Source of the DNA: Garcia nutans
Lineage: Eukaryota > Streptophyta > Magnoliopsida > Malpighiales > Euphorbiaceae
Direction of reading: 5' to 3'
Assembly (NCBI GenBank): GCA_947685225.1
Contig: CANTUV010000015.1
Location: 7,502,001 to 7,566,000 of the forward strand
DNA: 64,000 nt
Below, piece after piece: positions 9,867-21,715 of this stretch (within the stretch, counting starts at the first letter, position 1; the number at the start of each line of letters is the position of its first letter). Made by a program: the position numbers and the translations under genes. Below the pieces are notes generated by a model that searched no databases, was not told the DNA's origin, and saw only the letters and a program-made list of their open reading frames with translations.

Positions 9867-10719
9867 CACTGCCTCGGAATCGTTTCCCTGATGATTGGTA
9901 GTTTCCCGAATAGTTCTGGGTACCTCTCTTCTGTTTCATCTTCTGTCGTTTATTCTGTTCATCAGACTGGCATTGCTCTACTTCTAGAGCCCTATTGACC
10001 ATCTCGGAAAATTCTTTGATATTAGCAGCAATTAGCTGCATCCTAATCTCATTATTCAACCCATCCTGGAACTGCTTACATCTATCATGTTCGTCTTCAA
10101 TTGTCTTCTTGGCATACCTACTCAGCCTAGTAAATTCCCTCTCATACTCAGCAACGGTCAGTCGACCTTGCTTTAAGTGTAGAAACTCCTTTTTCTTGGC
10201 ATCTAGGTATGCCTCCGATATAAACTTCCTCTTGAACTCATTCACAAAGAAATCCCATGTTCTCTGTTCCGGTGAAACTCGTTGGTGAACTGTGTCCCAC
10301 CATATATATGCTTCTTCCACTAATAAGGAAGTAGCACATATCACTCGCTCTTCTGGCGTACACTGTAACTGATCTAAGGCTCGTATTGTTCCTTCTAGCC
10401 AATACTCGGCTGTTGAAGAATCATCGTCCCTTCGAGCCTTAAACTCCTTCGCACCATACTTTCTTATCTTTTCTATCGGGGGTTTCCTTTCCCCTCCTAC
10501 AGCAGGTACTGGTACGGGTGCTGGCGCTGGGGGTGGTGCTGGGGCAACGCCGGCTATCTGCCGAAATACGGCAGCCATTTGTTGCAACATATCATTGGGA
10601 ATAGGAGCATCAGCGGGTGGTTGCTCCGACGCTGATGTCTCAGATACACGCATTTCTACAACTCGGGAGGCCTGAGACTCGACCTTCTCCTCTATATCAC
10701 GCTGCGCTGCTTGCGACAT
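9867..10719 (-). pseudogene. gag: gag of element I, truncated by insertion of J
   Basis: The frame opens at MSQAAQRDIEEK and runs about 284 codons before J interrupts it. A Pro/Ala-rich segment (about 65-80) is followed by the retrotransposon gag domain with AEYWLEGTIRALDQL, WWDTVHQRV, FKRKFISEAYLDAKKKEFLHLKQG and VAEYEREFTRLSRYA (about 100-215). The next part is basic and Gln/Arg/Gly-rich; the zinc knuckle expected after it is lost to the insertion. No internal stop is seen in the surviving part. Confidence 0.88.
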
Positions 10720-11046
10720 CTAAAGAGTAATCATATACCATCCCATCATTATTAACGACCCAGACCAACAGCATTATCTTACCCTAGGTGGCATGTATAT
10801 AAATAAAAATTCTTAAATAACACATATACAACACAACTTTTATTTATTTTCAAACACAAAGTTTTACAATATTAAGAAGCCCTTATATACATTGCAAAAT
10901 TTAGGACTCCATGTAATCGTACAATCTCTTATTTACTACAGGATATCTCGTTTTACGTCGGTAATGGCCACTCCCGACATAAAACGTACATCCTCCTATG
11001 TTGGATTACCCAGAAGCGGCTAAACCTTAGCTCTGATACCACAAAT
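10720..11046 (-). other. Leader and primer-binding site of element I
   Basis: Non-coding leader between gag and the 5' LTR. TGGTATCAGAGC (minus strand, 11030-11041) lies five bases inside the LTR end and matches initiator-Met tRNA. Confidence 0.85.
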
Positions 11047-14035
11047 TGTAACACCCCTTCCCAACCTACATGTGTAAGCTGAGTAGAGGTGCCACACTAT
11101 CCTAATTGTTGTTACCAATTTACTTAGTCAAATTTTAGTTCTGATTTTTACAGAAATTTTGCCATAGTTCCGCCTAGAAATTTGGATCCCAAGTGTCGTC
11201 AAAACTTGTTTTTCTGATTTTTGAAAACATTTTACACATACCAATGTGAATAAGAATACCATCAAATTTAATGCACTCCCAATGAATCCACCTTATACCC
11301 TCAACTACAAACCTGCACGAAGAGTTCACACTTCTAATATAACATAAAGTAAAGATTTATGATTATTACATACTACTAACATACAATTATAACATAGAAA
11401 ATCTCTTTTATATTTATTCATATACATGCCACAACTATCAACTCATAATGGAACTAAAAGATCTACCCCTGAGATTTGCTGTGGTCTGGTCGTTGCTTCC
11501 CCAAGATTTATCTACTGCTTCGAACCTACGAGTCAAGGAAAACTTAACTCGCTGAGCGTTGTCGCTCAGTGGGTACTTTACCAATAAAAATAAAAGTAGT
11601 ACATGAAAGTATTCGAAGTAAAAAGGAAATAATAAAATCAACAATCAACCAACATTATACCAATAGAAATCGTGATACATTCAGTATGATATGTTTTCAA
11701 TAATGTAAAATCATAATTCAAATTCATTTGCATTATATAGTTCAACGAAAAATAATATGTCTTTGATCCAGGCTCTACTGGTATATAGGGAACCATAGTG
11801 ATAAGGCAGTGGCCCTCACCACTGTAACATAGGTGGCCCTCACCACCGATATCAGATCACAGGAATGGCCCTCACCATCCTGGTTATAACCAATGGCCCT
11901 CACCATTGGCCCCCAATGGCCCTCACCATTGAGTTCAGATCATATCAATTCAATCACAATATCAAGCAGTACTGCATAAGTTAGTATAGTGCACCATACC
12001 CTTATCTACCACTCCCACTATCCAGTAGAGCAAAAAGATTTAAATGATTCAATTTAAGTCTCAAACCTCATTTTAGGATGACTCGCGAAATCATTTTAAA
12101 TTCCCATCGCACTTTGCCATTTATGCCGCGCAACACATTCTTTAGTCAAACCATTCCCCTTTTTCGCATATTTAACATCCACAATAAACACATCAAACAT
12201 TTCAAAGCATTTCTCAAAATATCACAAATTGACCAAATGAATAGTATTGCGGCGAGACAAATCGGCAACGCAAAATGGCATGACCAAATGAATAGTAAAA
12301 TCTGGGTTTTCGTCAAAATTTCAGTCCACTTCAATCATGCATTTGACCAAGTAAATGATCTTATTTTTGGCTGAAATTTTACAGAAAACTGATTTCATAT
12401 GTTGACTAATTGCATGTAAAATTTCGTTGAAAAATTCATTCATTTGCTGCCTCAAACGATTTCCACAAAAAGGTCCAGAAAGCTGTCTTTTTGGGACCAT
12501 TTCGGCCCAAACACATGAAATGCATAGGATAGTTTATTTTTCTTTTGCAAATCAATATTAAGGCTTCTTTAATGGTAAAGTGAAGATTCAAACACTTCCC
12601 TTTGACAACTTTTGCATGTTTAACTCAAATCAATATATTTAAGCATCAACAACAAAACTTTCATAAACCAAAGTTTGTAAAGCATCAAACCAAAATTAAT
12701 TATTTAAAAGTAAAGTACCAAACTAATTATTCAAAGGTAGAGTACCAAACCTTATTTCTTTAATTCCTCTTGGCTTTTCTTTCTTCTCCTTCTTTAATTC
12801 TTTATTTCTCCTTCAATCAATTCAAGATACAACATAAACCTTAGAAATTCAAAATAATAAGTTATCCTCCATTTCTTTTCTAACCGAAACCCTAATCCAA
12901 CCTTATTAATCTTTATACATCTTGATTCTTCCATTTAATCAATTAATATCCTCACTTACTTAATATTTTTCCAATTCCACATAAAGACTCTAATTTCCAA
13001 TCTTCTAATAAATATATAACTACCTAAAATTAATACTAAAATCAAAGTCTACTTACTAGAAAACCTTAAAAACATACCTTAAAAATCAAATTTGGAGAAA
13101 CTTAGAAGTCCTTTGGTGTTTCCCTTTGTTGGCCGAAATTTGCAAGTGGAAAAGAGAGAAATTGGTTCTTCATATCACATATATTTATATACAAAAGAAA
13201 TGATGATCACCTTGCCCACTTGTCCACTTTTTCTCTTTCTTCATTTATTACACATTTATTACACATGCTAAATGTTTTCTTTTGATTGGCCAACCTTTGA
13301 TTTTTATAACTTCCTTTTTCCTTTACTTCTTTCCACTTGTCTCTCTTCCCATTGGATCTCATAAAGTTGTCCCGGGTTACCCATCCGGTCCCGACACGAA
13401 ACCGAGCCACATTACGTTCCGGCGATTAATCGATCATATCTTTTAAACCGTATAGCTCCACGAGTCAAACTATATATGGTTTTGATCCTCTCGACCTCTA
13501 CTTTCTATTTCTAAGATCTATTTTAGGTTTCTAAGTCATTTTGAAAAATTACCGGTAAGCCCTCAACTTTTTACAAAATTCCCTTTTGGTCCTATTTTTG
13601 CTCGGGTTTTCTCCGGCTTCGTTTCCACTGACGATCGATTCATATTTAACCTCTCGCCATTCTCTATGTACTCACGTCTTTATTTCCTACCCTAAATTCA
13701 TGTATAACTTTAATTGATAATGACCAAAATGCCCTTAGTCAACATTTCTTCATTTTTCTTTAACGGGACATTTCCTGAAAAAACCGTTACACGTCGTTGC
13801 GATCCGATTTTTCTCTACATTCCATTTTTGGAATCTGTTATATGCACTATTAAGAACATTCGGTGCAACTTTCTTTGAAATTACATCTACGTCCCCAACT
13901 TTATTAAAAATTACAATTATGTCCCTTTTGTCATACAACCTTATCTAGGGCTGTTATTAAGAATTATCTTCTCCTTTTCCCTACTCTCGCTATGCACGTG
14001 TCTACACTGCATAAATGCAGTAGGCGGATGTGACA
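11047..14035 (-). repeat. 5' LTR of element I
   Basis: Its inner end is tgtaacacccc beside the primer-binding site. The outer end is placed at 14035 (gtgaca in plus), where the Tat coding frame stops making sense; another possible end with a perfect TGTAAC/GTTACA pair is 13791. At about 2.99 kb it fits Tekay/Del LTR sizes. The matching 3' LTR is outside the window, so the end is not proven. It holds a five-hairpin array at 11807-11931. No protein ORF in it is convincing. Confidence 0.65.
11807..11931. repeat. Array of five hairpins with constant CCCTCA loop
   Basis: Hairpins at 11807-11824, 11832-11847, 11860-11882, 11890-11909 and 11914-11931. All share the loop CCCTCA (TGAGGG on the element's sense strand). 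Stems differ and each is compensated: CAGTGG/CCACTG, GGTGG/CCACC, CAGGAATGG/CCATCCTG (one bulge), CCAATGG/CCATTGG, CAATGG/CCATTG. This is seen directly in the sequence; function unknown. Confidence 0.85.
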
Positions 14036-14900
14036 AATAAGGTTTACCGGGTTTAGGTGGTTTCAAAACGGGTGGATTTAGCAGATAATCCTTTATACGC
14101 TCTTCATTCCACTTGACTGACTGATTCTTTTTAAGCAATTTAATGATAGGTTCACAGATTGTGGTGAGCTTTGTTATAAACCTGCTAATGTACTATGATC
14201 TGCCAATAAACCCCCGAACTTCTCTCTCCGTCTTAGGGGCTAGCATATCCCTGATCTCCTTAACCTTGTTAGGGTCAATCTTAATGTCATTCGGACCAAT
14301 TACATGTCCTAACAACTTACTTGAAGTAACCCTAAATACATACTTCTTTGGGTTTAGCCTTAGCTTATACTTCACCGCTCTCTCAAAGAATAACTCTAAG
14401 TTTTGGAAGTGTTGCTCTTTTGTATCTGACTTTACCATCATATCATCAACATACACTTCGACTTCTTTATGCATCATATCATGAAATAATGTGGTGGCCA
14501 TCCTTTGATAGGTTGCTCTAGCATTCTTTAACCCAAACGGCATCACCCTATAACAAAATATACCCCATGTAGTAATGAAGGCAGTTTTAGCTTTATCTTC
14601 TTGGGCCATTAACACTTAGTTGTATCCGAAAAATCCATCTACAAACGAGTGTAGAATGCTAGAAGCTGAACTATCAATTAGGACATCTATATGGGGTAAA
14701 GGAAAATCATCTTTAGGGGAAGCTTTGTTTAAGTTTCTATAGTCCACACATACCCTAATTCTTCCATCTTTCTTTGGTACAGGTACTATGCTAGATAACC
14801 AATCTGGATAATATATCACTTCAAGGAACTTTACTTGTATTTGTTTAGTGACCTCTTCTTTAATCAGTTCAGCCCATTCAGGTCTTAACTGCCTAAGCTT
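14036..14900 (-). pseudogene. Tat-type reverse transcriptase fragment of A
   Basis: Fragments in order on the minus strand: SSIVPVPKKDGRIRVCVDYRNLNKASPKDDFPLPHID (14616-14819), then after a stop VMPFGLKNARATYQRM, YVDDMMVKS (catalytic Asp pair present) and LLGHVIGPNDIKIDPNKV (14193-14615), then the start of the RNase H connection WNEERIKDYLLNPPVLKPPKPGKPYL (up to 14036). RNase H and integrase are missing because element I interrupts here. Stops at about 14616 and frameshifts make it non-functional. Confidence 0.88.
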
Positions 14901-15020
14901 TTATTTGACAGGTTTCATGTGAGTGTAAGTAGGAATCAGATGTTCGGCTATGTCTCGATCTATTCCAGGCATATCCTCATAAGACCAAGCAAAAACTTCT
15001 TCATATTTCTTAAATATTTT

Positions 15021-15758
15021 TTAAAATCTCTCTCTCTCATCAGGTGTAAGGTCGGATTCTATGCTAATATTTTTAAAATTTTTAGTTGTTCCCAAATTTA
15101 ATGATTGTATATTGATAGAGTTAATATTAAAGATACTCATGTAACCACTATTTGAATGTTGGCAACCATCAAGAGAAACATCACACAAGTAAGCAAAATT
15201 AGACTTTTTTTCATTCATTTTGGAAAAGAAAACATCATCATCCTCATACAAAGCAAACAAATTAAAATCAAAATCAAAATCATTATTCTCAAAATCATAA
15301 AGCAGAACATCTTCAAACTTCTCTTTAACTAAGGCAGCAATCTCCTCCGGAGTCTTCTCGGCTTTTAGGATAGCTTCCTTCTCACCTTCTGGATTGGGCT
15401 CCTTGTTGGCTAGTAGGCTGAGCTCTTTCTTCACTTGTTCCACTAGCTCGGCAACATCAGCAAAAATTTTAAAACCTGGGATCAACCTTCCCATGAACAT
15501 GATTGGCTCGGGCTTTCCTTGGAGTGGTCCCATGTCTGGAGCTTTGAAAAAGATCTCTTCAAGTGGTGGGAAGCTCATCTTCTCATTCTTCTTTGACTGA
15601 ACATCTTTGCTAGCTTCTTCATACCCCAACCCTTTCTTGGAAGTTTGAGTCTTGAAATCTGGAAGCTTTGTCACACCGGCCTTACCCTTTCCAAGACCAG
15701 CACCAGGAAGGTAGCTCATGTTCTTCATCATGTTCAAGACCTTGGACTCCACTATCAT
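15021..15758 (-). pseudogene. Tat linker region with glycine-rich (G-patch-like) segment
   Basis: An open stretch of 245 codons between protease and RT of A. Its N-terminal part has YLPGAGLGKGKAG followed by KKGLGYE, like the glycine-rich G-patch-like region that Tat/Ogre elements carry before RT. The rest is acidic and low in complexity. No catalytic motif seen. It belongs to the broken pol of A and is not an independent gene. Confidence 0.7.
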
Positions 15759-16409
15759 TAGATATTGCAGCTACTTGGAAACCATTGAGAGGCCTCTCAA
15801 TCATTAGAGCATTGACCACCTCATTATCTTCGGCCTCAATGACCACCATCTCATCTCTGTTAGGGAACTTGATCTTTTGATGAAGGGTGGAAGGAACTCC
15901 ACAAGAGGATGAAATTATAGTCATCCCAAAAGCAGAGCAAAAGTAACAGTATGTCCAAAACCACAAATTCAACCATAGATTCAATTGGACCAACCTTCAC
16001 AACAACTTTAAATGTCCCTTTAGTGTGCCTTTTGGTATTGTCATAAACCCTAATGGTTACTTTGGTTGGCTTAGATCCCTTATTGACATAGCTAGCTTTG
16101 GAAAAATTTTAAGTGGGCAAACATTTATGGTGGACCCATCATCAACCATCACATATGGGGTCCTTTTCCTTTGACTTCTACTTTGATAAAGAGAGGGCGG
16201 ATGTGATCTCTCCCCTCTTTCGGTAAATTCGCATCTGAGAAAGATATCATTCTCACGTCAACTTCGCTCTTCTTTTGAACCTCTTCGCACTTCATTACTC
16301 CTTTAACTTTTATGAAGTTGACCAGCTCCTCCGGTGTTATAGAGGTGGAAATTGGCATGCTATACAAGGCCTTGTCCATAGTTTCATGGTGCTTTTTAGA
16401 AGTGGCCAA
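15759..16409 (-). pseudogene. Protease region of Tat element A, broken
   Basis: A frame at about 16085-16150 reads VDDGSTINVCPL, the Tat-type retropepsin active site with DDG where D-S/T-G is usual. Upstream, MATSKKHHETMDKALYSM and ITPEELVNFIKVKG (16149-16409) and downstream IKFPNRDEMVVIEAEDNEVVNALMIERP (15682-15993) flank it. They are in different frames or split by stops, so the protease is dead. Confidence 0.7.
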
Positions 16410-16433
16410 TAAGTCCCAAATACTAACACTTGC

Positions 16434-18105
16434 TTAGGTTCTCTTCAACTGCTTAAGAATAGTGTCATCTTCTACTTCTTTATTCCCGACTTCAACTTCC
16501 TTTCCTTTATTAGCTTCTATTTCCATGGGAGGTGGCCTTGCATAAGGTTTACCATACCTAGTGTTCATCACTTCATCTTCTTCAGGCTCGGACCAGATCC
16601 ATTCCTCCTTCTTGGGTTTAAGATCATCATCACTATCGCTTGAATCCCAAAATTTGTTCACAACACAGATTGCTACTTCTTTTCCAATCTCCTTCTTATT
16701 CAATTTTGCTAAACACCACTTCTTCTTTGGTTACTTCTCCATCCAACTCTTGGAAAGAAGATATGACAAAACTTTCATGCAAACCTCCTCCAGTCATGAA
16801 GGTCACTAGTTGTGGTACCCTATTGAACCTTGGCAATGGATTGTCTTTAGTATTTGGCTTGTTGGGTTCTGGAAGCTTCCCATTATCAATCAAATTCTGA
16901 ATCTCATGCCTCAACCTCGCACATTTATTCGTACTGTGCCCTTGCATTTGATGAAATTGACAAAATTCCTTAGTGTCAAAATTAAGGGGAGAGGGTTAGG
17001 CAAGGGTGAGGATTTAAGGGTTGTAACAATCCCTTCTTTTGTAGCTTATTAAGGACCCAAGATAGCGGCTTACCCAAATATGAAAACTACCTTCTTCCTC
17101 TTTGGCCAGTAGCATTAACATCAACTGATTTTGTGTGCCTGGGTTACCAGACTGGTAGTTTCCCTTCTCATTCCTTTTTGCTGAAAAGTGATTCTTCTCT
17201 CTTTCCTACTCTTCAATTTGTAGACCAGCTTGCAAAAGGTCCTTGAAATCCCGAATAAGTGTATGAGACATCCTTTCACAAAGGCTAGGTAACACCCCTC
17301 TCACAATCATTCTAATTTGATCAGATTCATCAAGCCTTCTCTTGAGTAATGCAGGCTTATTCCTCCACCTCCTCACATAGTCTACGAAGTTCTCATTTGG
17401 CCTTTGTTTAATGGACTCCACCTCCATTAGAGTAACTTCCAATTCAGCATTATATCCATATTATAGGATGAAGGCCTTGTATAGCAGATCCCAACTCTTT
17501 TGTGTGCCATCATCTAAGGTATTGAACCAATTATGAATAATGGGATCCAATGAAAGCATGAAGTACCTTAGGGTTTGAGTCTTAGTAGCTTGGGTAGATT
17601 GCATAGCAGTGATATACTGCTTCACATGGAGGTGAGGGTTTCTGGTTCCATTAAACTTTGCAAAGGATGAAATCATGAACTTGTATGGAACTTCTTCATC
17701 TAGCTCAAATAATTTGTCAACTTCAGACATTTCTTCAATTTTCAACTTCTTTTCAAACTTCTTTTCCAGGTCAGTAATCATCTTCTCAACATCTGAAGTT
17801 TCAGTTTTGTCCACAGCTGATCCTTCAACATCCTTTGGCTCCTTTTTCTTGTCTTGAGGATCTTGAAAGTATTAAGCCCAGTCATCGTCATCATCGATGA
17901 ATACCTTGTCATCATCAAAAGCCACTTCACCAACCTTAGCCTTCCCTTTATCCTTTGGTTTCTTGGTGCTAGCAGATGCTTCGGCATTGTTTCCTAAAAT
18001 TATAGCCAATTGGTTCTTCATAGTCTCAGACAGGGTCTCCTTTAGTTCTTCTATTTTAGCATTGAGGGCGTCGTCCACCATTCTTTGAATTTGTTTGGGC
18101 TCCAT
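16434..18105 (-). pseudogene. gag: gag of Tat element A, broken into several frames
   Basis: The likely start is the ATG at 18103-18105 (MEPKQIQRMVDDALNAKIEELKE), the conserved gag opening shared with remnant C at 22164. Fragments follow: an acidic Asp run, MITDLEKKFEKKLK, YKFMISSFAKFNGTRNPHLHVKQYITAMQS and LSLDPIIHNWFNTLD (17461-17814), ENFVDYVRRWRNKPALLKRRLDESDQIRMIVRGVLPSL (17206-17442), then MQGHSTNKCARLRHEIQNLIDNGKL (16696-16947) and an acidic part at 16434-16703. This is the typical Tat/Ogre gag order. Several stops and shifts separate the pieces. Confidence 0.85.
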
Positions 18106-19251
18106 TACTTTTGGTGAGAAAGTAATTGAGTTGTTGCTGGATTCTTCATCTTCGGTATAGGTCAGATTGTCGTAGGCTTTTGAACTACTGTAATTTAGGG
18201 CTGTGAGCCAGAAAGGATTAATGATACATGATGCAAATGCATGTATGCATGTATGCATAGATAATTAATAAACAAAGATAATTAGGACGTTTCTTCAAAC
18301 CTTATAACTTCCGCACACGAATGGCGAGTCTCTTTTCCTAGGCATATGGTAAACAAAATACCAATAATTGGGTATCTTGTTCTCGAATAATTCCCTCGGA
18401 CGTCTCAACCAATAGTTATATTTTCAAACATAAAAATCAATTCATGACAATTTCCATTAATTAGGCTTTAATCAATCCAATCAACTAAAGTAGCTTTTAT
18501 GCTATATTGGATTAAAACTAAATTAAAAGGTTTATTATAAATAGATTTCTCACTTGAAAAAGTAACTAATGATCCATGCCACAAATAAGCCCATGATTAA
18601 TAATTCTTAGTATAGACTAGGGTCACAATTGATTTTTGGTATTTCATAATTGAACTAAATATTCGTAAGCTCTTTTGAAAAGGTTGTGAAAATAATTTTG
18701 TTTCTATGCCCATTGTAAAAAGATTTTAGAAAAAAAAATGGATTTTGGGCTTTATAAAAGAATTTTTGACTTGTTTTGAAAACGTTTTATGTCTAAAGAC
18801 CAATTTGAAAATTTTGAAAATAGTTTTGGTTTTTGGATCATTTTTGAGCTTATAATATAGGTATGTCATATTAGAAAAAGGACAAACCAAACATGGTTTA
18901 AACCAAGATATATCAATCATAGTCAAACAACAAGCATTTGGGGTAAAAACATAAGGAAAATAACTAGGTCAATTACATGAGCTTTAGTCTTTGGGTTGAA
19001 AGGCTTAGGTTCCCATAGCAAGTATATACTATATGGTACAAGACTATGAGTGGTTATCCCATGCTCGATCTCCATACCTTGAGTGAAAGTATGATATCCC
19101 TTACATAACACAACACGGGTAACACGGGCATCCTAACTCACGCACACAATGCAAACTAAATGATGCAATGGATAATATCATAATAAGAAAGAATAAAAAT
19201 AATAAAAAGACCAATGGAATCAACTTCTCTTATCCCTAGTGGAGTTGCCAC
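18106..19251 (-). other. Leader and primer-binding site of Tat element A
   Basis: About 1.1 kb of AT-rich leader. The inner part (about 18235-18560) is homologous, inverted, to 21725-21960 of remnant C. At 19231-19251 the minus strand reads GTGGCAACTCCACTAGGG, close to the non-Met primer-binding site I associate with Ogre/Tat elements (thought to pair with tRNA-Arg). A short ATGCATGT-type repeat lies at 18235-18262. Confidence 0.65.
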
Positions 19252-20660
19252 TGTGAGAGGATTTTTGCCCCCACTCCCGGTGGAATAGTTCTTACGACTT
19301 CGGCACTTTTAGGCTCTGGGCCTTAGAGAACACGAGCCTAAGCCCAGAGAAAATGGAGTAGCCACCCGGACGAGCCAAAAAATAGAAAGAGGTGGATGAC
19401 TCGATTCCTAAGGAATCCCCAACCCCCTAATGGGTTCAAAAAGTTGGGTACTTGTGGAAAAGGTGAGAAATGGCCCAGCACCCCCACAATGGCCACTTCA
19501 TTAGAACCAACCTCCTTTTCACATCTCAATATTATAAAATTCTTAATTAATATAATATTATCCATACTACATGCAATAATTAAAATAAATACTTTATTAA
19601 AAATCATAGCAAGGTCCAAACAAAACAAACAAATTGATACCCATCCAAGGATGGAAATATGTCCTTACATCGTTCAATGTCTAAAAATAAATAGGACACC
19701 CACCAAAAGGTAGAAACGTGTCGTTTACATTAATCCCAAAGCTAGAAAATAAATTAAATTACATGATGCTTAATAAATGAGGTACCCAAAATATGGAACA
19801 TTACCTCTTACAATGTTTTGAAACCAAAGCAAATCAATAAAAACAACCAACCAACCATTCATCATAAATAAATCATTCATTGAAGACATAAATCAAAGAT
19901 ATGAATAACTCATTAATCAAACTATATAATAAATACTCACTTAATAATGAATCAAAAATTTAGGTTTATGTATCAACTTAGGGTTTCTTAAATAACATTT
20001 AGGGTTTTGGAATTTATATCTAAAAGCTAGAGTTTTGGAATCTTAAGGAACTAATATTATTATTAGATTTATTTTTTTTAGAAGAATTATGCTACTATGT
20101 GATTAAAATTAGAATTTAGGATTTAAGTAAATAAGGAACAAACCTATGAAAATAAGATTAAAACTTTAATATTTGAAAAAAATAAGCTACTGTAATTATT
20201 TTGGAAAATTTATTAGGATTTTAAAATAGATTAAGTTTTGAATTGAACTAAGGTTTGGATTTCTAAGAAAACTAACACTATCATATTTATTATTGAAAGA
20301 AGAGGCTACTGTGAAGGTTTTGGAAAATTGATTTAATTAGGGTTTTACAATTTTAAGTGGTTTATGGTTTGATTAACAAAAAAACTAAGCTACAGTAATA
20401 ATTAAAATAATAAAATAGCTACTGTATAAATTTTTTTTAATAAAAACTAATCAATGGCTACTGTGTTCTTTAAAAGAAATAAACTACCTTGTCCATTGAT
20501 GTTTATAGTTATGGGATTGTTATATGAGTTTTGGGAGTTATATTTCATCATTTTTAATTTATCAATGATTAATGAATGAAGATGGTTTTTGATAAATAAA
20601 ATTAGATATAAATACCTATGTTTGAAGGCTCCACCAAAATTATTGAATAAAAATTTGGGA
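19252..20660 (-). repeat. 5' LTR of Tat element A, outer end missing
   Basis: It begins (plus) with TGTGAGAGG and GCCCCCACTCCC and follows LTR B (23193-25216) in order up to a shared GGCTCCACCAAAATTA block at 20627. B then continues about 590 bp to its end, whereas A switches to unrelated sequence by about 20660. Full of TTAGGGTTT-like words, as in the B and G copies. Strongly diverged, so old. Confidence 0.75.
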
Positions 20661-21715
20661 TGAGCTAACACATGAACATGCTTATTTTTTTAAACTTTAT
20701 TTCATACTCCATTCTCTATAAATAGGATGATTATGCATTCATTTCATTCAAACCTTCAAACACTTTCGAGTTCTCAGAAAAAAAAAAGGAAAAAAACTTT
20801 GCAAGCTGCTTGTTAAAGATTTTTCATCTTATAAAAATGGCAGCAAATCAGCATGCATCTAGGACTGGACCGCGTATGGATCCTGAATTACATGCTTACC
20901 TAAAAAATAGCGGGTTGGATCGGGTTCCTATCCTAGCGGGAATGCACCTCCACCAAAGTTCGAAGGAAAAAACACAAGTATTTCATTTATTATTTTTTAT
21001 TGCAATTTTTTGTAGAATTTTTACATAATTTTAGTGCAATTTCATTATTTATAGTAGTAAAATAAATTAATGCAAAAATAAAGCTTATGCATGAAAATTA
21101 ATTTTTGAGGATTTAAACATTTGTGAAAATAGACAAAGTAATATGAAAGCATTAATGCAAAAAATTGCTATATATATATGATGAACTTTTAGGACTAATT
21201 TAGCAAAAATGTATGGAAAATAAATAATACTAGTGTTAAGACAGACAAATTAATCTATACGTATGAAAACTAATATTTTTTTTTATTTTTTTATCTTAGA
21301 AAAAATATTGATATTGGCAGTAGATAAATTGATAAAATAGTAATAAAAAGAAGGTTTTATGCATGAGTAAAATAAACTAAACAAAATACTAGTCATGATG
21401 CAAAAATACTAAAAATAAAAAGAAAATAATTGCAGTAAAATAATAAAATTATAGGGGTGCCGAAAATAATTTTTATGGTACATTATATATTTTTCTTATT
21501 TTTTTTTTTGTATTTTTTAGAATAATTAGTAGGATTGATATACTTACCTGGCAGGATATACCTTTTTTGTAGCAGTCTAGAGGATGATCCGAGAGTGTGG
21601 TTTTGAAGAATTTATGCTGCAGTTGCACACCAAGGGATACCAAATTGATAGTAGTTAGAGACCGTCATTTTCCACCAAATCACGTACCCAACTTTCCATT
21701 TAAATGGGCACTGCT
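20661..21715 (+). other. Foreign segment with TATA box and possible plant-mobile-domain fragments
   Basis: It lies between the broken LTR of A and the truncated leader of C and matches neither. TATA-like CTATAAATA at 20716-20724; ATG at 20837 opens about 48 codons (MAANQHASRTGPRMDPELHAYLKNSG...). An AT-rich stretch of about 570 bp follows, starting with GTATTT and ending near a TTTTTTGTAGCAG acceptor-like site (about 21567-21580). Then come RECGFEEFMLQLHTKGYQIDSS (about 21580-21655) and, one frame off, YPTFHL. The layout loosely recalls the N-terminal half of plant mobile domain proteins, found in host MAIN/MAIL genes and in some transposons. Stops and shifts make it a pseudogene at best. The assignment is tentative. 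Confidence 0.3.

Larger units (their letters stand above)
9867..14035 (-). mobile_element. Tekay/Del-type Ty3/gypsy element I, 5' part
   Basis: Minus-strand element of which this window holds the 5' LTR (11047-14035), primer-binding site, leader and most of gag. The rest lies beyond J, left of the window. J inserted into gag near 9867. I itself interrupts Tat element A at 14035/14036, because the A coding frame reads well up to that point and not beyond. The Tekay assignment rests on the gag style and LTR size, since no pol is visible. Confidence 0.8.
14036..20660 (-). mobile_element. Decayed Tat/Ogre-type Ty3/gypsy element A
   Basis: On the minus strand from right to left: partial 5' LTR (19252 to about 20660), primer-binding site (19231-19251), leader, gag (17206-18105), knuckle and protease region (about 16085-16950), a glycine-rich linker (about 15660-15758) and RT (14036 to about 14900), ending where element I is inserted. 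Tat/Ogre hallmarks are RT with YVDDMMVKS, the GLGKGK glycine-rich segment and the GTGGCAACTCCACTAGGG primer-binding site. Many frameshifts and stops show that it is old. Confidence 0.82.

Noticed and set aside
13750..13938. Small ORF on the minus strand at 13750-13938
   Set aside because: Lies in the outer part of the LTR of I, with typical LTR composition and no domain.
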